Below are positions 28,004 through 35,528 of a stretch of 64,000 bases of DNA, in pieces. Location of the stretch: contig NZ_JQLW01000011.1 of NCBI RefSeq assembly GCF_000744415.1, forward strand, positions 62,001-126,000. The letters run 5' to 3'. The notes beneath the pieces are model-generated. The model had not been told where the DNA came from, made no database searches, and saw only the letters and a list, made by a program, of their open reading frames with translations. The position numbers and the translations under genes are program-made. This stretch comes from Ghiorsea bivora. GTDB lineage: Bacteria; Pseudomonadota; Zetaproteobacteria; Mariprofundales; Mariprofundaceae. Every line of letters begins with the position of its first letter. Within the stretch, counting starts at the first letter, position 1.

Positions 28004-28130
28004 TCGTCATTCCGCATCCCCAATCCAGTTGAGGACAAGCTTGATGCGGAATCCATACAACACAGAGCAGCATCATACAGTTACTCGTGTATTCTCAAAC
28101 AGTGGATTCCCGCCTTTGCGGGAATGACGA
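28004..28130. repeat. Palindromic intergenic repeat with TCGTCATTCC ends
   Basis: About 127 bp with TCGTCATTCC at 28004-28013 and its complement GGAATGACGA at 28121-28130. It holds two internal hairpins: ATTCCGCATC/GATGCGGAAT at 28009-28052 and ATTCCCGC-CTTT-GCGGGAAT near 28105-28125. Elements with this GGATTCCCGCC...GCGGGAATGACG motif are widespread in proteobacterial intergenic DNA. Confidence 0.7.
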
Positions 28131-28136
28131 ATGATA

Positions 28137-28165
28137 AACTTCGTGTTCTTCATACACTTCGTGGT
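28137..28165. repeat. Left arm of an inverted repeat flanking tatD
   Basis: A 29-base sequence whose reverse complement matches 28950-28978 at 25 of 29 positions. It is built from short CTTCGTG units and ends 4 bases before the tatD stop. Similar cacgaag-type repeats are common intergenic elements. Confidence 0.65.
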
Positions 28166-28168
28166 AAA

Positions 28169-28933
28169 TTAAAGATTAAAGCGTTTGAGGGCATTGGCAG
28201 TGGATACTTCAGCGATATGCTCCACCGATACACCACGCACCTCAGCTAAACATTCAGCCACATGCCGCACATAAGTTGGTTCATTGCGCTTACCGCGCTT
28301 GGGTACAGGCGCTAAATAGGGCGAGTCAGTTTCAATCAAAAACATATCTTCGGGCACTTTGGCTGCCACATCTCTTAAAGCCTGATTATTTTTAAAGGTG
28401 ACATTGCCCGAAAATGAAATCGACATACCCATATCCAAAGCGGCACTTGCCGCATCCCAGCTCGAAGAAAAGCAATGCATAATACCACCGCATCCCACCA
28501 CATCTTCATCGTTAAGAATGCGAAGTGTTGCCTCATCCGCATCACGCATATGCACAATCACAGGTTTGTTTACGATATGTGCGGCTTTGAGGTGTGTTCT
28601 AAAGCGAGTTTCTTGAATATCGGCAGGCAAGGCATCTCTAAAGAAATCCATGCCTGTCTCACCAATGGCGACACATTTCTCATGTTTGGATAGTTCAACC
28701 AGTTCTTCAACACTTGGCTCTTGCTCTACTTCATGGTTGGGATGCACACCCACCGAAAACCATACATTGTCTCTGAACTCCACCAAATCAATCAAACGCG
28801 GCGTTTGCTCAATTTCTACTGCCACCGCAACAATTTTTGACACACCATTCTCTGCCATACGTGCAAACATTTCATCCCTATCCTCATCAAAATGAGGGAA
28901 ATCGATATGACAGTGTGTATCAAATAATTGCAT
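28169..28933 (-). CDS. tatD: TatD family metal-dependent hydrolase
   Basis: A 254-residue TIM-barrel hydrolase of the TatD/YcfH/YjjV group. The metal ligands are in DTHCHIDFPHFDED at the start, GETGMDFFRDA, VIVHMRDAD, MHCFSSSWD and LIETDSPYLAPVP. Family members have 3'-5' exonuclease or DNase activity; some roles are in DNA repair. Whether this is TatD or YcfH-like cannot be decided here. The gene is flanked by inverted copies of a 29-base repeat. Confidence 0.9.
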   Translation of the reverse strand: MQLFDTHCHIDFPHFDEDRDEMFARMAENGVSKIVAVAVEIEQTPRLIDLVEFRDNVWFSVGVHPNHEVEQEPSVEELVELSKHEKCVAIGETGMDFFRDALPADIQETRFRTHLKAAHIVNKPVIVHMRDADEATLRILNDEDVVGCGGIMHCFSSSWDAASAALDMGMSISFSGNVTFKNNQALRDVAAKVPEDMFLIETDSPYLAPVPKRGKRNEPTYVRHVAECLAEVRGVSVEHIAEVSTANALKRFNL

Positions 28934-28949
28934 ATTTTAATTCCTTTGC

Positions 28950-28978
28950 ACCACGAAGCTCACGAAGAACACGAAGTT
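28950..28978. repeat. Right arm of the inverted repeat flanking tatD
   Basis: A 29-base sequence containing three CACGAAG units, the inverted partner of 28137-28165 (25 of 29 identical). It lies 17 bases upstream of the tatD start. Confidence 0.65.
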
Positions 28979-29021
28979 TTTTGTTTTATAAGTTCATTGA
29001 TAACTGATTCAGTTGGCCGCA

Positions 29022-29102
29022 GATTTAATCGAGAGCAAAGCTAAAGTTTGAAGCTTACTTTTTGTTAAGCTGAAAACTTTGAATACAGCTATCGGTTAAA
29101 TC
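29022..29102. repeat. Nested palindrome between tatD and cbbY
   Basis: An outer inverted repeat (GATTTAATCG at 29022-29031 with CGGTTAAATC at 29093-29102, 9 of 10) encloses an inner one (29043-29056 with 29067-29080, 12 of 14). It could form a long hairpin in DNA or RNA. No gene is seen in 28934-29119. Confidence 0.55.
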
Positions 29103-29119
29103 GGTGGTGAACTGGACAG

Positions 29120-29881
29120 TTAAGCTTCGCATATTTTTCTAAGATGGTCTAAAGTCACATGATGTAAGTTATCGAGATTGTGTTTATTAATTAACACATC
29201 CACGGCTGGGCGGTCTGCTTCACCAAACTCAGACACCACCAAATCTGCACCTGTAAAATCTTGGTTCGCCGTGTAATCGTTAATCGTCACCACACATTTA
29301 AGCCCTGCATCCCGCGCAGACAACCAACCATTGCCCGAATCTTCCAAAGCAACCGTATTTTCAGCCACCATACCCAATTGTTCAAGCGCATAATCGTAAA
29401 TATCGGACGCTGGTTTTTTGTTCGGCACAATATCGCCTGCTGCAAGCACAGCAAATCTATCAAACCATTCTTTACCCAATGAATGCTCAATCAAGGCATC
29501 CAAGGCTGATGGTGTGGTGGTGGTCGAAACGCCAAGTGTGATACCTGCGGCATAAGCTTCTTCCAACAAACGAAGCACGCCCGCACGCAAAGGAATCAAA
29601 CCATCTGCAATCAAGGTTTGATAATGAATGGTTTTACGCGCATGAAGCTCTGCAATTTTTTCATCAGGCATATCAGGCATGTCACCCCGCTGAATATCAA
29701 AGCGGATACGCTCTTTACCACCTGTCACTTTCAGCAACTCACCATAGGTATCCACGCTCCAACGGCGTTCCAAACCCGCTTCTTCAAACGCCATATTAAA
29801 GGCAACACGGTGTCCGTCTCGTTCTGTATCTGCCAATGTGCCATCCACATCCCACAATAAACATTTTAATTCAGCCATCAA
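29120..29881 (-). CDS. cbbY: CbbY-like HAD phosphatase
   Basis: A 253-residue HAD-IA hydrolase very like CbbY, which removes the Rubisco inhibitor xylulose-1,5-bisphosphate. Motif I is LLWDVDGTLADTERDGHRVAFN, followed by the CbbY-specific cap segment LLKVTGGKERIRFD, motif II GVSTTTTPSAL, and KKPASDIYDYAL with EDSGNGWLSARDAGL. This is the best hint in the window that the organism fixes CO2 by the Calvin cycle. It is the last gene of the nhaA-CopZ-like-unknown-cbbY run, overlapping its neighbour by 4 bases; Rubisco genes are not adjacent. Confidence 0.85.
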   Translation of the reverse strand: MMAELKCLLWDVDGTLADTERDGHRVAFNMAFEEAGLERRWSVDTYGELLKVTGGKERIRFDIQRGDMPDMPDEKIAELHARKTIHYQTLIADGLIPLRAGVLRLLEEAYAAGITLGVSTTTTPSALDALIEHSLGKEWFDRFAVLAAGDIVPNKKPASDIYDYALEQLGMVAENTVALEDSGNGWLSARDAGLKCVVTINDYTANQDFTGADLVVSEFGEADRPAVDVLINKHNLDNLHHVTLDHLRKICEA

Positions 29882-30324
29882 AACACCTCATTCCAATCCA
29901 TATTTCTTTTCGCTAAGTGCAATGACTTATCTTGTCCAACTCGATAAGCCTCAAGCAAGGCGGCTGCAAGCTTGGGTTCGTCTGCCAAAGATTCAACATT
30001 AAAGAATTTGTTGGCAATGGGCTGCAGCACCATCAAGTCTGCTTCTTTTTGCCAAGCTTCTGCCAACCCCTGCCAGTCCACCTGCCCATTTTCCACATAT
30101 TTCTCAGCAATACCTTCTGCCGATTTACATATTAAATCCTGCATCACCATCACATCATATTCATGGCGATATTCATCCAGCCCTATTTCTTTTGCCAACA
30201 TATCATAGATGTGACTCACATCCCTACCCGCTTGAAAATGCTCGTCCAAGTCAATCGTCACAGAAGACGAAAAGGACTCGCCCTTAAAATAAAATTCAAT
30301 ACCAACCGTTAAACTATGATTCAT
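29878..30324 (-). CDS. Uncharacterised protein between cbbY and a CopZ-like gene
   Basis: A 148-residue soluble acidic protein starting MNHSLTVGIEFYFKGESFSSS. It has an N-terminal beta-rich part (VGIEFYFKGESFSSSVTIDLDEHF) and a helical remainder, no signal peptide, and a single cysteine near residue 66. I do not recognise the family. It overlaps the CopZ-like gene by 4 bases at its start and cbbY by 4 at its end, so it is clearly part of the same operon and is likely to be expressed. Confidence 0.75.
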   Translation of the reverse strand: MNHSLTVGIEFYFKGESFSSSVTIDLDEHFQAGRDVSHIYDMLAKEIGLDEYRHEYDVMVMQDLICKSAEGIAEKYVENGQVDWQGLAEAWQKEADLMVLQPIANKFFNVESLADEPKLAAALLEAYRVGQDKSLHLAKRNMDWNEVF

Positions 30325-30719
30325 GATACACCTTCTAACATTGCAAAGTCTTTAAGGCAGCATTGCCCTGATGGGTTGCGGATACGACATGCACATAACT
30401 TTTGTTTGGTTTGCGCCATCACATATGCTTTGGCATCAGGGTTCGCCTTGGCATCAGCTCGCGATACATCAAAACAATAACAAATCAGCGCGGAATCATC
30501 CGTGCTTTTGATTCCAACCGCTTGCCGCAAAGCATGCCCCTCAATCACCTCGCCCGTGGCATCAAAATAAATGACCTGACACGCAGGAGAAACACAAAAG
30601 AAATGGGGTTTATCCGCCTTCAACCATTGCCAAGGTTGTTTTAATTGATGTTGAATGGTTTGTGCTGACACAACCCCTGCCAACATCCCACATTGTGGAC
30701 AGCTTTGTTTAGCTGACAC
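30321..30719 (-). CDS. CopZ N-terminal-like zinc / iron-sulfur protein
   Basis: A 132-residue protein that resembles the N-terminal domain of Archaeoglobus CopZ, which holds a mononuclear zinc and a [2Fe-2S] cluster. The cysteines are CPQCGM at residues 7-10, FFCVSPACQVIYFD, YCF near residue 81, then CACRIRNPSGQCC at the end. The C-terminal HMA copper-binding domain of full CopZ is absent. It overlaps nhaA by 11 bases. A redox or metal-delivery role is inferred; no copper ATPase is nearby. Confidence 0.78.
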   Translation of the reverse strand: MSAKQSCPQCGMLAGVVSAQTIQHQLKQPWQWLKADKPHFFCVSPACQVIYFDATGEVIEGHALRQAVGIKSTDDSALICYCFDVSRADAKANPDAKAYVMAQTKQKLCACRIRNPSGQCCLKDFAMLEGVS

Positions 30720-31884
30720 TGTTCTTTTTGCCTATTCGCAGCAATAGATAACCCAAAATACCTGCACTAAACGACCCTACTAAAATCGCAAGTTTATCGG
30801 TGTATTGGAACAGGTCTGCAGAAGAAAATGCTAGAGAAGTAATGAACAAACTCATGGTAAAACCAATGCCCGTGAGTACCGACACCCCATACAATTGCAA
30901 CCAATTGCTATCCACTGGCATTTTTGCAAAACCAAGCTTAATCGCCAGCCAACTCAAACCAAATACACCCAATTGTTTACCCAAAAACAAGCCCAACATA
31001 ATACCAAGCGGTACACTCCCTGACATTTGATCCAGTGATATTTCGGTAATGTTCACCCCTGCATTGGTAAATGCAAAGATAGGCAAGATAAAGAAAGCAA
31101 CCCAATAATGCAGATCATGCTCTAGGGTTTTTAATGGTGAAAACTTTTTACCCAACTCGTCCTTAGCGTACAATGGAATGGTAAACGCTAAAGCAACGCC
31201 AGCCAGCGTGGCATGAACACCTGATTTAAGCACACTTACCCACAAAACAAGCCCCACGATAAAGTAAGCAGACTTGCGAACCACACCCATACGATTCATC
31301 ACAATAAGTATAGCAAGTGCCACAGAAGCCACTGAAATTGATAGCGTGGACAAATCAACCGTATAAAACAATGCAATAATCACAATCGCACCCAAATCAT
31401 CAATAATCGCCAATGCCATCAAAAAGACTTTGAGAGATAAGGGTACGCGTTTGCCAAGTAAGGAAAGTATACCCAAAGCAAACGCAATATCAGTGGCTGT
31501 TGGAATTGCCCAGCCATTGGCCGCAAGAGGGTTGTCAGCATTAAAATAAAGATAAATCAACGCTGGCACAGCCATACCACCGATTGCCGCCACGATAGGT
31601 AATGTGACCTGACTAACCGATGACAAATGACCTTCCAACACTTCTCGTTTGACTTCTAAACCAATCAAAAAGAAGAAAATCGCCATCAAACCATCATTCA
31701 CCCAATGATGAAGTGATTTATCCAAAGATAATGAGCCAAGTTGAATCGAAACAGGAATATGTAAAAAAGCCTCATAATAAGGAGCCAATAAAGTATTGCT
31801 AAAAATAAGCGCTAAAATTGTAGCAACAATCAATAAAATGCCGCTGGATGATTCTTTATGGATAAATGATTCAATAAACTTCAT
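30709..31884 (-). CDS. nhaA: Na+/H+ antiporter NhaA
   Basis: NhaA exchanges two protons for one sodium at the inner membrane. The 391-residue protein from the ATG at 31884 (MKFIESFIHKESSSGILL) has about 12 membrane segments. The key ion-binding aspartates are in PTATDIAFALG and MALAIIDDLGAI. Family segments HHWVNDGLMAIFFFLIGLE and GIGFTMSLFI are present. An upstream in-frame extension to 31962 lacks family similarity. Presence of NhaA fits a saline habitat. It heads a run with the CopZ-like gene, the unknown gene and cbbY. Confidence 0.95.
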   Translation of the reverse strand: MKFIESFIHKESSSGILLIVATILALIFSNTLLAPYYEAFLHIPVSIQLGSLSLDKSLHHWVNDGLMAIFFFLIGLEVKREVLEGHLSSVSQVTLPIVAAIGGMAVPALIYLYFNADNPLAANGWAIPTATDIAFALGILSLLGKRVPLSLKVFLMALAIIDDLGAIVIIALFYTVDLSTLSISVASVALAILIVMNRMGVVRKSAYFIVGLVLWVSVLKSGVHATLAGVALAFTIPLYAKDELGKKFSPLKTLEHDLHYWVAFFILPIFAFTNAGVNITEISLDQMSGSVPLGIMLGLFLGKQLGVFGLSWLAIKLGFAKMPVDSNWLQLYGVSVLTGIGFTMSLFITSLAFSSADLFQYTDKLAILVGSFSAGILGYLLLRIGKKNSVS

Positions 31885-31983
31885 GCTGACAATGTGATGT
31901 TTTTTACACTTTTGGTCAATCATAAAAATGTTAAAATTGCTTAACTTTTCAGGGTGTTGCACTATTTCAGCTAAAATACCACA

Positions 31984-32150
31984 CTAGGAGTCTGACGGGC
32001 TTATGATAATCTACTGCGAAAAATCGAATATTCATGCTTTTTCACCTGTACTTTCGTTGAATAGCCCTGCTACTCGCCTCAAACCCATGCAAAAAATCAA
32101 AGAATATCGATGTTTCTCGCCACAATTCCATAAGTCTGACAGACTCCTAG
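31984..32150. repeat. MITE-like element abutting mpg
   Basis: A 167-bp segment bounded by perfect 11-base inverted repeats: CTAGGAGTCTG at 31984-31994 and CAGACTCCTAG at 32140-32150. The right end stops 4 bases before the mpg start codon. It contains no reading frame of note. It may derive from an insertion sequence, but no transposase is nearby. Confidence 0.6.
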
Positions 32151-32154
32151 CCCA

Positions 32155-32742
32155 ATGAAGCTACCCTTGGATTTTTATTTGCAACAAGATGTCGTACACG
32201 TCGCAAAAGATTTATTAGGAAAAGTATTATACACCCATATTCATGGTGTGATATGTGCTGGCATCATCACCGAAACCGAAGCTTATGCAGGCATCACAGA
32301 TAGAGCATCACATGCTTATGGTAACCGCCGTACCGCGCGCACTGAAACCATGTTTCAACAAGGTGGCATAAGCTATGTATACCTTTGTTATGGTATGCAC
32401 CACTTATTCAACGTCGTCACCAACCAAAAAGACATTCCACATGCTGTTTTGATTCGCGCTATTCAACCTTATGCTGGTTTGGATACCATGTTACAAAGGC
32501 GCGGTGCACGGCAATATCACCAACAACTACTCAATGGTCCTGGAAAATTATCTCAAGCGATGGGTATCAACCAAAGCATCAATGCCCAATCTTTACAAGG
32601 TGAGCAGGTTTGGTTAGAAGATAAATCCATTGATGTGCCCGATGCCTGTATTGAAGCCACACCCCGAATCGGCGTGGCTTATGCCAAAGAAGATGCGCTG
32701 CTACCCTATCGTTTTGTGGTCAAAACCCAGCTTCAGCCTTAA
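32155..32742 (+). CDS. mpg: 3-methyladenine DNA glycosylase, AAG/MPG family
   Basis: This enzyme removes alkylated purines from DNA in base excision repair. The 195-residue protein carries ITETEAYAG with the catalytic glutamate, DRASHAYG, RTETMFQQGGISYVYLCYGMHH and NGPGKLSQAMGI. The family-conserved start MKLPLDFYLQQDVV begins right at the ATG, but there is no ribosome binding site because a repeat element ends 4 bases upstream. Translation may be weak, or start from a leaderless or element-derived transcript. It shares its last 4 bases with a decayed gene on the other strand. Confidence 0.92.
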   Translation: MKLPLDFYLQQDVVHVAKDLLGKVLYTHIHGVICAGIITETEAYAGITDRASHAYGNRRTARTETMFQQGGISYVYLCYGMHHLFNVVTNQKDIPHAVLIRAIQPYAGLDTMLQRRGARQYHQQLLNGPGKLSQAMGINQSINAQSLQGEQVWLEDKSIDVPDACIEATPRIGVAYAKEDALLPYRFVVKTQLQP

Positions 32743-33400
32743 TCACAAACATCATTATCCACCACTAAATAACGTCGCCCATTCAAATAAAGCGTACCAT
32801 TATTATACGATAAATCATGTTGCTCCACATCACCATTGCCATAGCGCAATACCAATGTTTGTTCTTGTTCCACCCACCACTACCTACTGCTTGTACCTTG
32901 CGATGCCGCAGCAAACCCTGCACCACCTTGTAAACGATAATGTGTTGATTGCTACACAGCCAAAAATGTCATTTATTGCGCACACAAGCCGTCGTTTTCA
33001 TATACAACAAATGTTTACCTTTGAGATACACCGCCCAGCTATCACTATCGTCTGAATCATTTTGCTTTTTCTTATTTTTTACTTGCTCATCTTTTGCTTG
33101 TGTCGTGGTAGGTTCCGCCACTGCGACTTGTTTCTGTTGTTTCACTTCAACTTTACTGCGATAAATATGCCAAATTGGATAATTATAAACCTAATAACCC
33201 ACTGCTGCAGCCTGACCACACCAATAACCACCCTCATAGTAACCATAGTTACAATATTCCCCATAATCGGCTGTATCACTGGGACGCGCAATGGTCTGAA
33301 TCAAATCAGTATACGCACCAAAAGCAGAACATTTGGGCACATGAGCCCAAGCTGCGGATATAAATAGCAATGTCGTCGCAAGATACAATAAGGCTTTCAT
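32739..33400 (-). pseudogene. Decayed gene for a small secreted Cys-containing protein
   Basis: The minus strand starts well: ATG at 33400 with a signal peptide (MKALLYLATTLLFISAAWA) and a Gly/Tyr/Cys-rich segment. It then meets TAG at 33191-33193. The same frame continues with a plausible charged linker and SWAVYLKGKHLLYMKTT to a TGA at 32969-32971. The sequence resumes one frame over (THYRLQGGAGFAAASQGTS), meets TAG at 32880-32882, and ends RRYLVVDNDVCD at the TAA at 32739-32741. So there are two nonsense codons and one frameshift in one protein. The function of the original is unknown. Sequencing error would need several independent faults. Confidence 0.72.
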
Positions 33401-33530
33401 TACACACCTCCCAACACAGTTATACCTACTGAGTTTAGCCAAGTTACACATAAAAAATAAGGCAGCTTGTTTGTCTTATCCTCATCTAGCCTACCAAAAA
33501 CTTGATTCAGTGCAGAGAAAGATATAAAGT

Positions 33531-33564
33531 ATTACGAAATAGTCATCGATAGAGGTTTCGTTAT
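33531..33564 (+). promoter_or_regulatory. Inverted repeat spanning the vapB ribosome site and start codon
   Basis: ATTACGAAA at 33531-33539 and TTTCGTTAT at 33556-33564 form an 8-of-9 inverted repeat that encloses the ribosome site GAGG and overlaps the vapB ATG. Type II antitoxins commonly bind such sites to repress their own operon; a translation-blocking hairpin is the alternative. Confidence 0.35.
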
Positions 33565-33781
33565 GCAAACAGTTACAGTCTCACCCAAATTTCAAGTGGT
33601 AATACCTAAAAGTGTTCGTGAACAACTGCACATTAAAGCGGGGCAGAAAATGATGGCTATGCCTTATGGTGAGCATATTCAACTTGTGCCTGTCAAACCT
33701 GCCAAGAAATTGCGTGGTATGCTTAAAGGCTGTGCTATTGATATGGATAACATTCGGGATAAATCAGACCGTATCATATGA
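33563..33781 (+). CDS. vapB: AbrB/MazE-type antitoxin
   Basis: A 72-residue protein with an N-terminal SpoVT/AbrB swapped-hairpin DNA-binding domain (VTVSPKFQVVIPKSVREQLHIKAGQKMMA). The C-terminal part (RGMLKGCAIDMDNIRDKSDR) is the expected toxin-binding tail. It overlaps the PIN-domain toxin gene by 4 bases. The pair forms a type II toxin-antitoxin module in which the antitoxin neutralises the RNase and represses the operon. Confidence 0.9.
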   Translation: MQTVTVSPKFQVVIPKSVREQLHIKAGQKMMAMPYGEHIQLVPVKPAKKLRGMLKGCAIDMDNIRDKSDRII

Positions 33782-34152
33782 TTATTCTCGATTCATCATG
33801 TTGGCTTGAATATTTTTCAGATGGCAAAAATGCCGAGACTTATGCTCCTCTGATTGAAAATCATGAGGAAGTGATTGTCCCTGCCATTGTTTTGCATGAA
33901 GTGTTTAAAGTCGTGATGCGTGCAACCAGTGAAGAGTCCGCTTTATCCGCCGCAGGTGTATTGCAACAGTTCCCTGTCATCCCTATTGATGAAAATATCG
34001 CCATGTATGCCGCTAAACTTGGGCAAACACATAAGCTAGCCATGGCAGATAGCTTAATTCTTGCAACCGCCTTTATTCAACACGCCGAACTTTGGACACA
34101 AGATGCTGATTTTAAAGGGTTAGCTTCCGTTCGTTATTTCAAAAAAGATTAA
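33778..34152 (+). CDS. vapC: PIN-domain ribonuclease toxin
   Basis: A 124-residue VapC-like toxin. The PIN acidic residues are visible: D5 in IILDSSCWLEYF, E41 region in VLHEVFK, D in MADSLILATA and D in WTQDADF. All are intact, so the toxin is probably active. VapC enzymes cut tRNA or rRNA. It lies in the accessory part of the window between a decayed gene and a palindromic repeat, as expected for a mobile TA module. Confidence 0.9.
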   Translation: MIILDSSCWLEYFSDGKNAETYAPLIENHEEVIVPAIVLHEVFKVVMRATSEESALSAAGVLQQFPVIPIDENIAMYAAKLGQTHKLAMADSLILATAFIQHAELWTQDADFKGLASVRYFKKD

Positions 34153-34159
34153 GTTTCAT

Positions 34160-34278
34160 CACTCCGTACGAAGCATATCATGTCAAGCGATGGGTGAATA
34201 GCGATACCCCCTGCCGAGACATCTAAGATACCTCCAGTGCGAAGCCTGCCTGTGTTACGCTGGTCGGCATGACAAAAA
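34160..34278. repeat. Degenerate intergenic repeat after vapC
   Basis: A non-coding stretch with short GCGAAGC and CCGAGACATCTAAGATACCTCC motifs ending in TCGGCATGACAAAAA. The last 15 bases match, in inverted orientation and at 14 of 15 positions, the sequence around the start codon of the ferredoxin gene (near 34530-34545). It looks like a decayed member of the GTCATGCCGA type of intergenic repeat. Confidence 0.4.
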
Positions 34279-34280
34279 GG

Positions 34281-34541
34281 TTACTCTACTTCTTGAACTG
34301 CTTTGATTTTAGCGAGCACTTTAGCGCAGGTGGAAGTCACCACGCCTTGATTTGCCACCAACACCAACGGCGCATTGGCACACTGACTGCGGCAATCCCC
34401 CATCACAATGGTATATCCCAATGCTTCTAACTCTTTAGCAAGCGCAGGGCTGCCCTTATCACCACATTCAGGGCCAAAACATACTTCAATTTCAGGTTGT
34501 TCTTTATTCATAGCCGAAGTTTTGCAGTATTTTTTTGTCAT
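34281..34541 (-). CDS. Thioredoxin-like [2Fe-2S] ferredoxin
   Basis: A protein of about 86 residues of the thioredoxin-like ferredoxin type, related to the NuoE fold. The cluster cysteines are in VCFGPECGDKGSPAL and CRSQCANAP. The spacing (C-x4-C, then C-x3-C about 30 residues later) fits the family. The start is uncertain: ATG at 34541 (MTKKYCKTSA) is chosen; 34571 and 34511 are alternatives. Electron partner unknown; it stands alone. Confidence 0.8.
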   Translation of the reverse strand: MTKKYCKTSAMNKEQPEIEVCFGPECGDKGSPALAKELEALGYTIVMGDCRSQCANAPLVLVANQGVVTSTCAKVLAKIKAVQEVE

Positions 34542-34756
34542 GTCGAGCACACCTGTCATCCTATGCTTCATACTGAGAAGTAAGCTATCATACTAGCCTA
34601 CTTAGGAGGCAGGATACACTACAGGTTGTCATGCGTGTTTAAACACCGTTCGAAATGTGAGTACCTGCTTTATTTCATGAGCGCTAATCTGGATTCCCTC
34701 TGCCTTCAAGCTGGAATTCAAGGACTGAATCAAGCTCATATAAAAGCTTATTTCCG

Positions 34757-35308
34757 TCATTTATTCATCTTTGATATTTTGGAGCCTTCGAATGTAAGAT
34801 TATACATCAAACCTTTATTAGAAAAGATAAAACCTATAATAGGATCTTTCAATGTATCGCTGTCAATATTACCACCAACCCCGACCGTTACCAAAGCTAC
34901 ACTGCCATCTACACCTGCTTTCCACCCTTCACTTGATTTAAATTTTTTCAGAGCATCACGCGTCATAAACAAAATAATTTGAGATTTTATTTGCGCACCA
35001 ATTTGAAAACCTATAGAGGCAGCTGCTGTACTATAATAACCTGTAGTTTTACCACGCTCCATCATAACACCTTCGCCATACTCACCACCAATACCAAAAC
35101 CAGCTTTGAATACTTCTGGGAATACCAACATACCGTATGCTTTCTTGCTCAATTCTCGTCCCGATGCCACTTGTTTATAAAATGCTGTCATTGCAACTTT
35201 TACCTTGGCATTTATTTCCGCTTTGCTTGCTGCATGCGCCGCAGGAGCCACCAACATCATAACTAGACAAAGCAGCACCACCCTTTTAAATTCTGTGATA
35301 ACAAACAT
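34757..35308 (-). CDS. SYLF/YSC84 domain secreted protein
   Basis: A 183-residue protein with a signal peptide (VVLLCLVMMLVAPAAHA) and a SYLF (YSC84) domain: KAYGMLVFPEVFKAGFGIGGEYGEGVM, GYYSTAAASIGFQIGAQIKSQII and GVGGNIDSDT. SYLF domains bind lipids; bacterial members are periplasmic and poorly understood. I chose the ATG at 35308 because a ribosome site (GGAGGTTG) precedes it, and the signal peptide follows. Longer in-frame sequence upstream is unrelated. Confidence 0.87.
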   Translation of the reverse strand: MFVITEFKRVVLLCLVMMLVAPAAHAASKAEINAKVKVAMTAFYKQVASGRELSKKAYGMLVFPEVFKAGFGIGGEYGEGVMMERGKTTGYYSTAAASIGFQIGAQIKSQIILFMTRDALKKFKSSEGWKAGVDGSVALVTVGVGGNIDSDTLKDPIIGFIFSNKGLMYNLTFEGSKISKMNK

Positions 35309-35440
35309 AACAACCTCCAAACATTGTGCTACAACAACACTATCATGATACCAGTTTAGCACCTTTGCATGACACTTGCCAAACATCTTCTTGTTTAGAG
35401 AAGCTAACCTTTTAATAGAAAACACTGGTTCTTCGTTGTA

Positions 35441-35524
35441 ATTTAACCGCTTTATTGCATCATTACCCACATTGTGCGGCGCAAACGAAGCGTAGTTTAC
35501 ATCCGAACGAGCGTATTGTTAGAC
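35441..35524 (-). other. attC-like site downstream of the methyltransferase gene (weak candidate)
   Basis: Read on the minus strand, GTCTAAC (35524-35518) fits the RYYYAAC box and GTTAAAT (35447-35441) fits the GTTRRRY box, 84 bases end to end, placed just after the 3' end of a gene as in an integron cassette. Short CGCT/AGCG inner arms can pair, but no extended imperfect stem was found between the boxes, and no integrase is in the window. Confidence 0.25.
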
Positions 35525-35528
35525 GACT

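Noticed and set aside
28137-29102. CRISPR-like array from the repeated CACGAAG units
   Set aside because: Units are only 7-9 bases, without regular spacers, and occur in inverted pairs; no cas genes are present.
31885-31962. Upstream extension of nhaA
   Set aside because: The added residues are unrelated to NhaA, while the ATG at 31884 gives the normal family start.
32943-33367. Several plus-strand frames of 60-100 codons opposite the decayed gene
   Set aside because: They are Leu/Thr/His-rich without ribosome sites. They mirror the minus-strand pseudogene.
34626-34982. Plus-strand frame across the SYLF gene
   Set aside because: It is the shadow of the minus-strand gene, has no ribosome site, and no recognisable domain.
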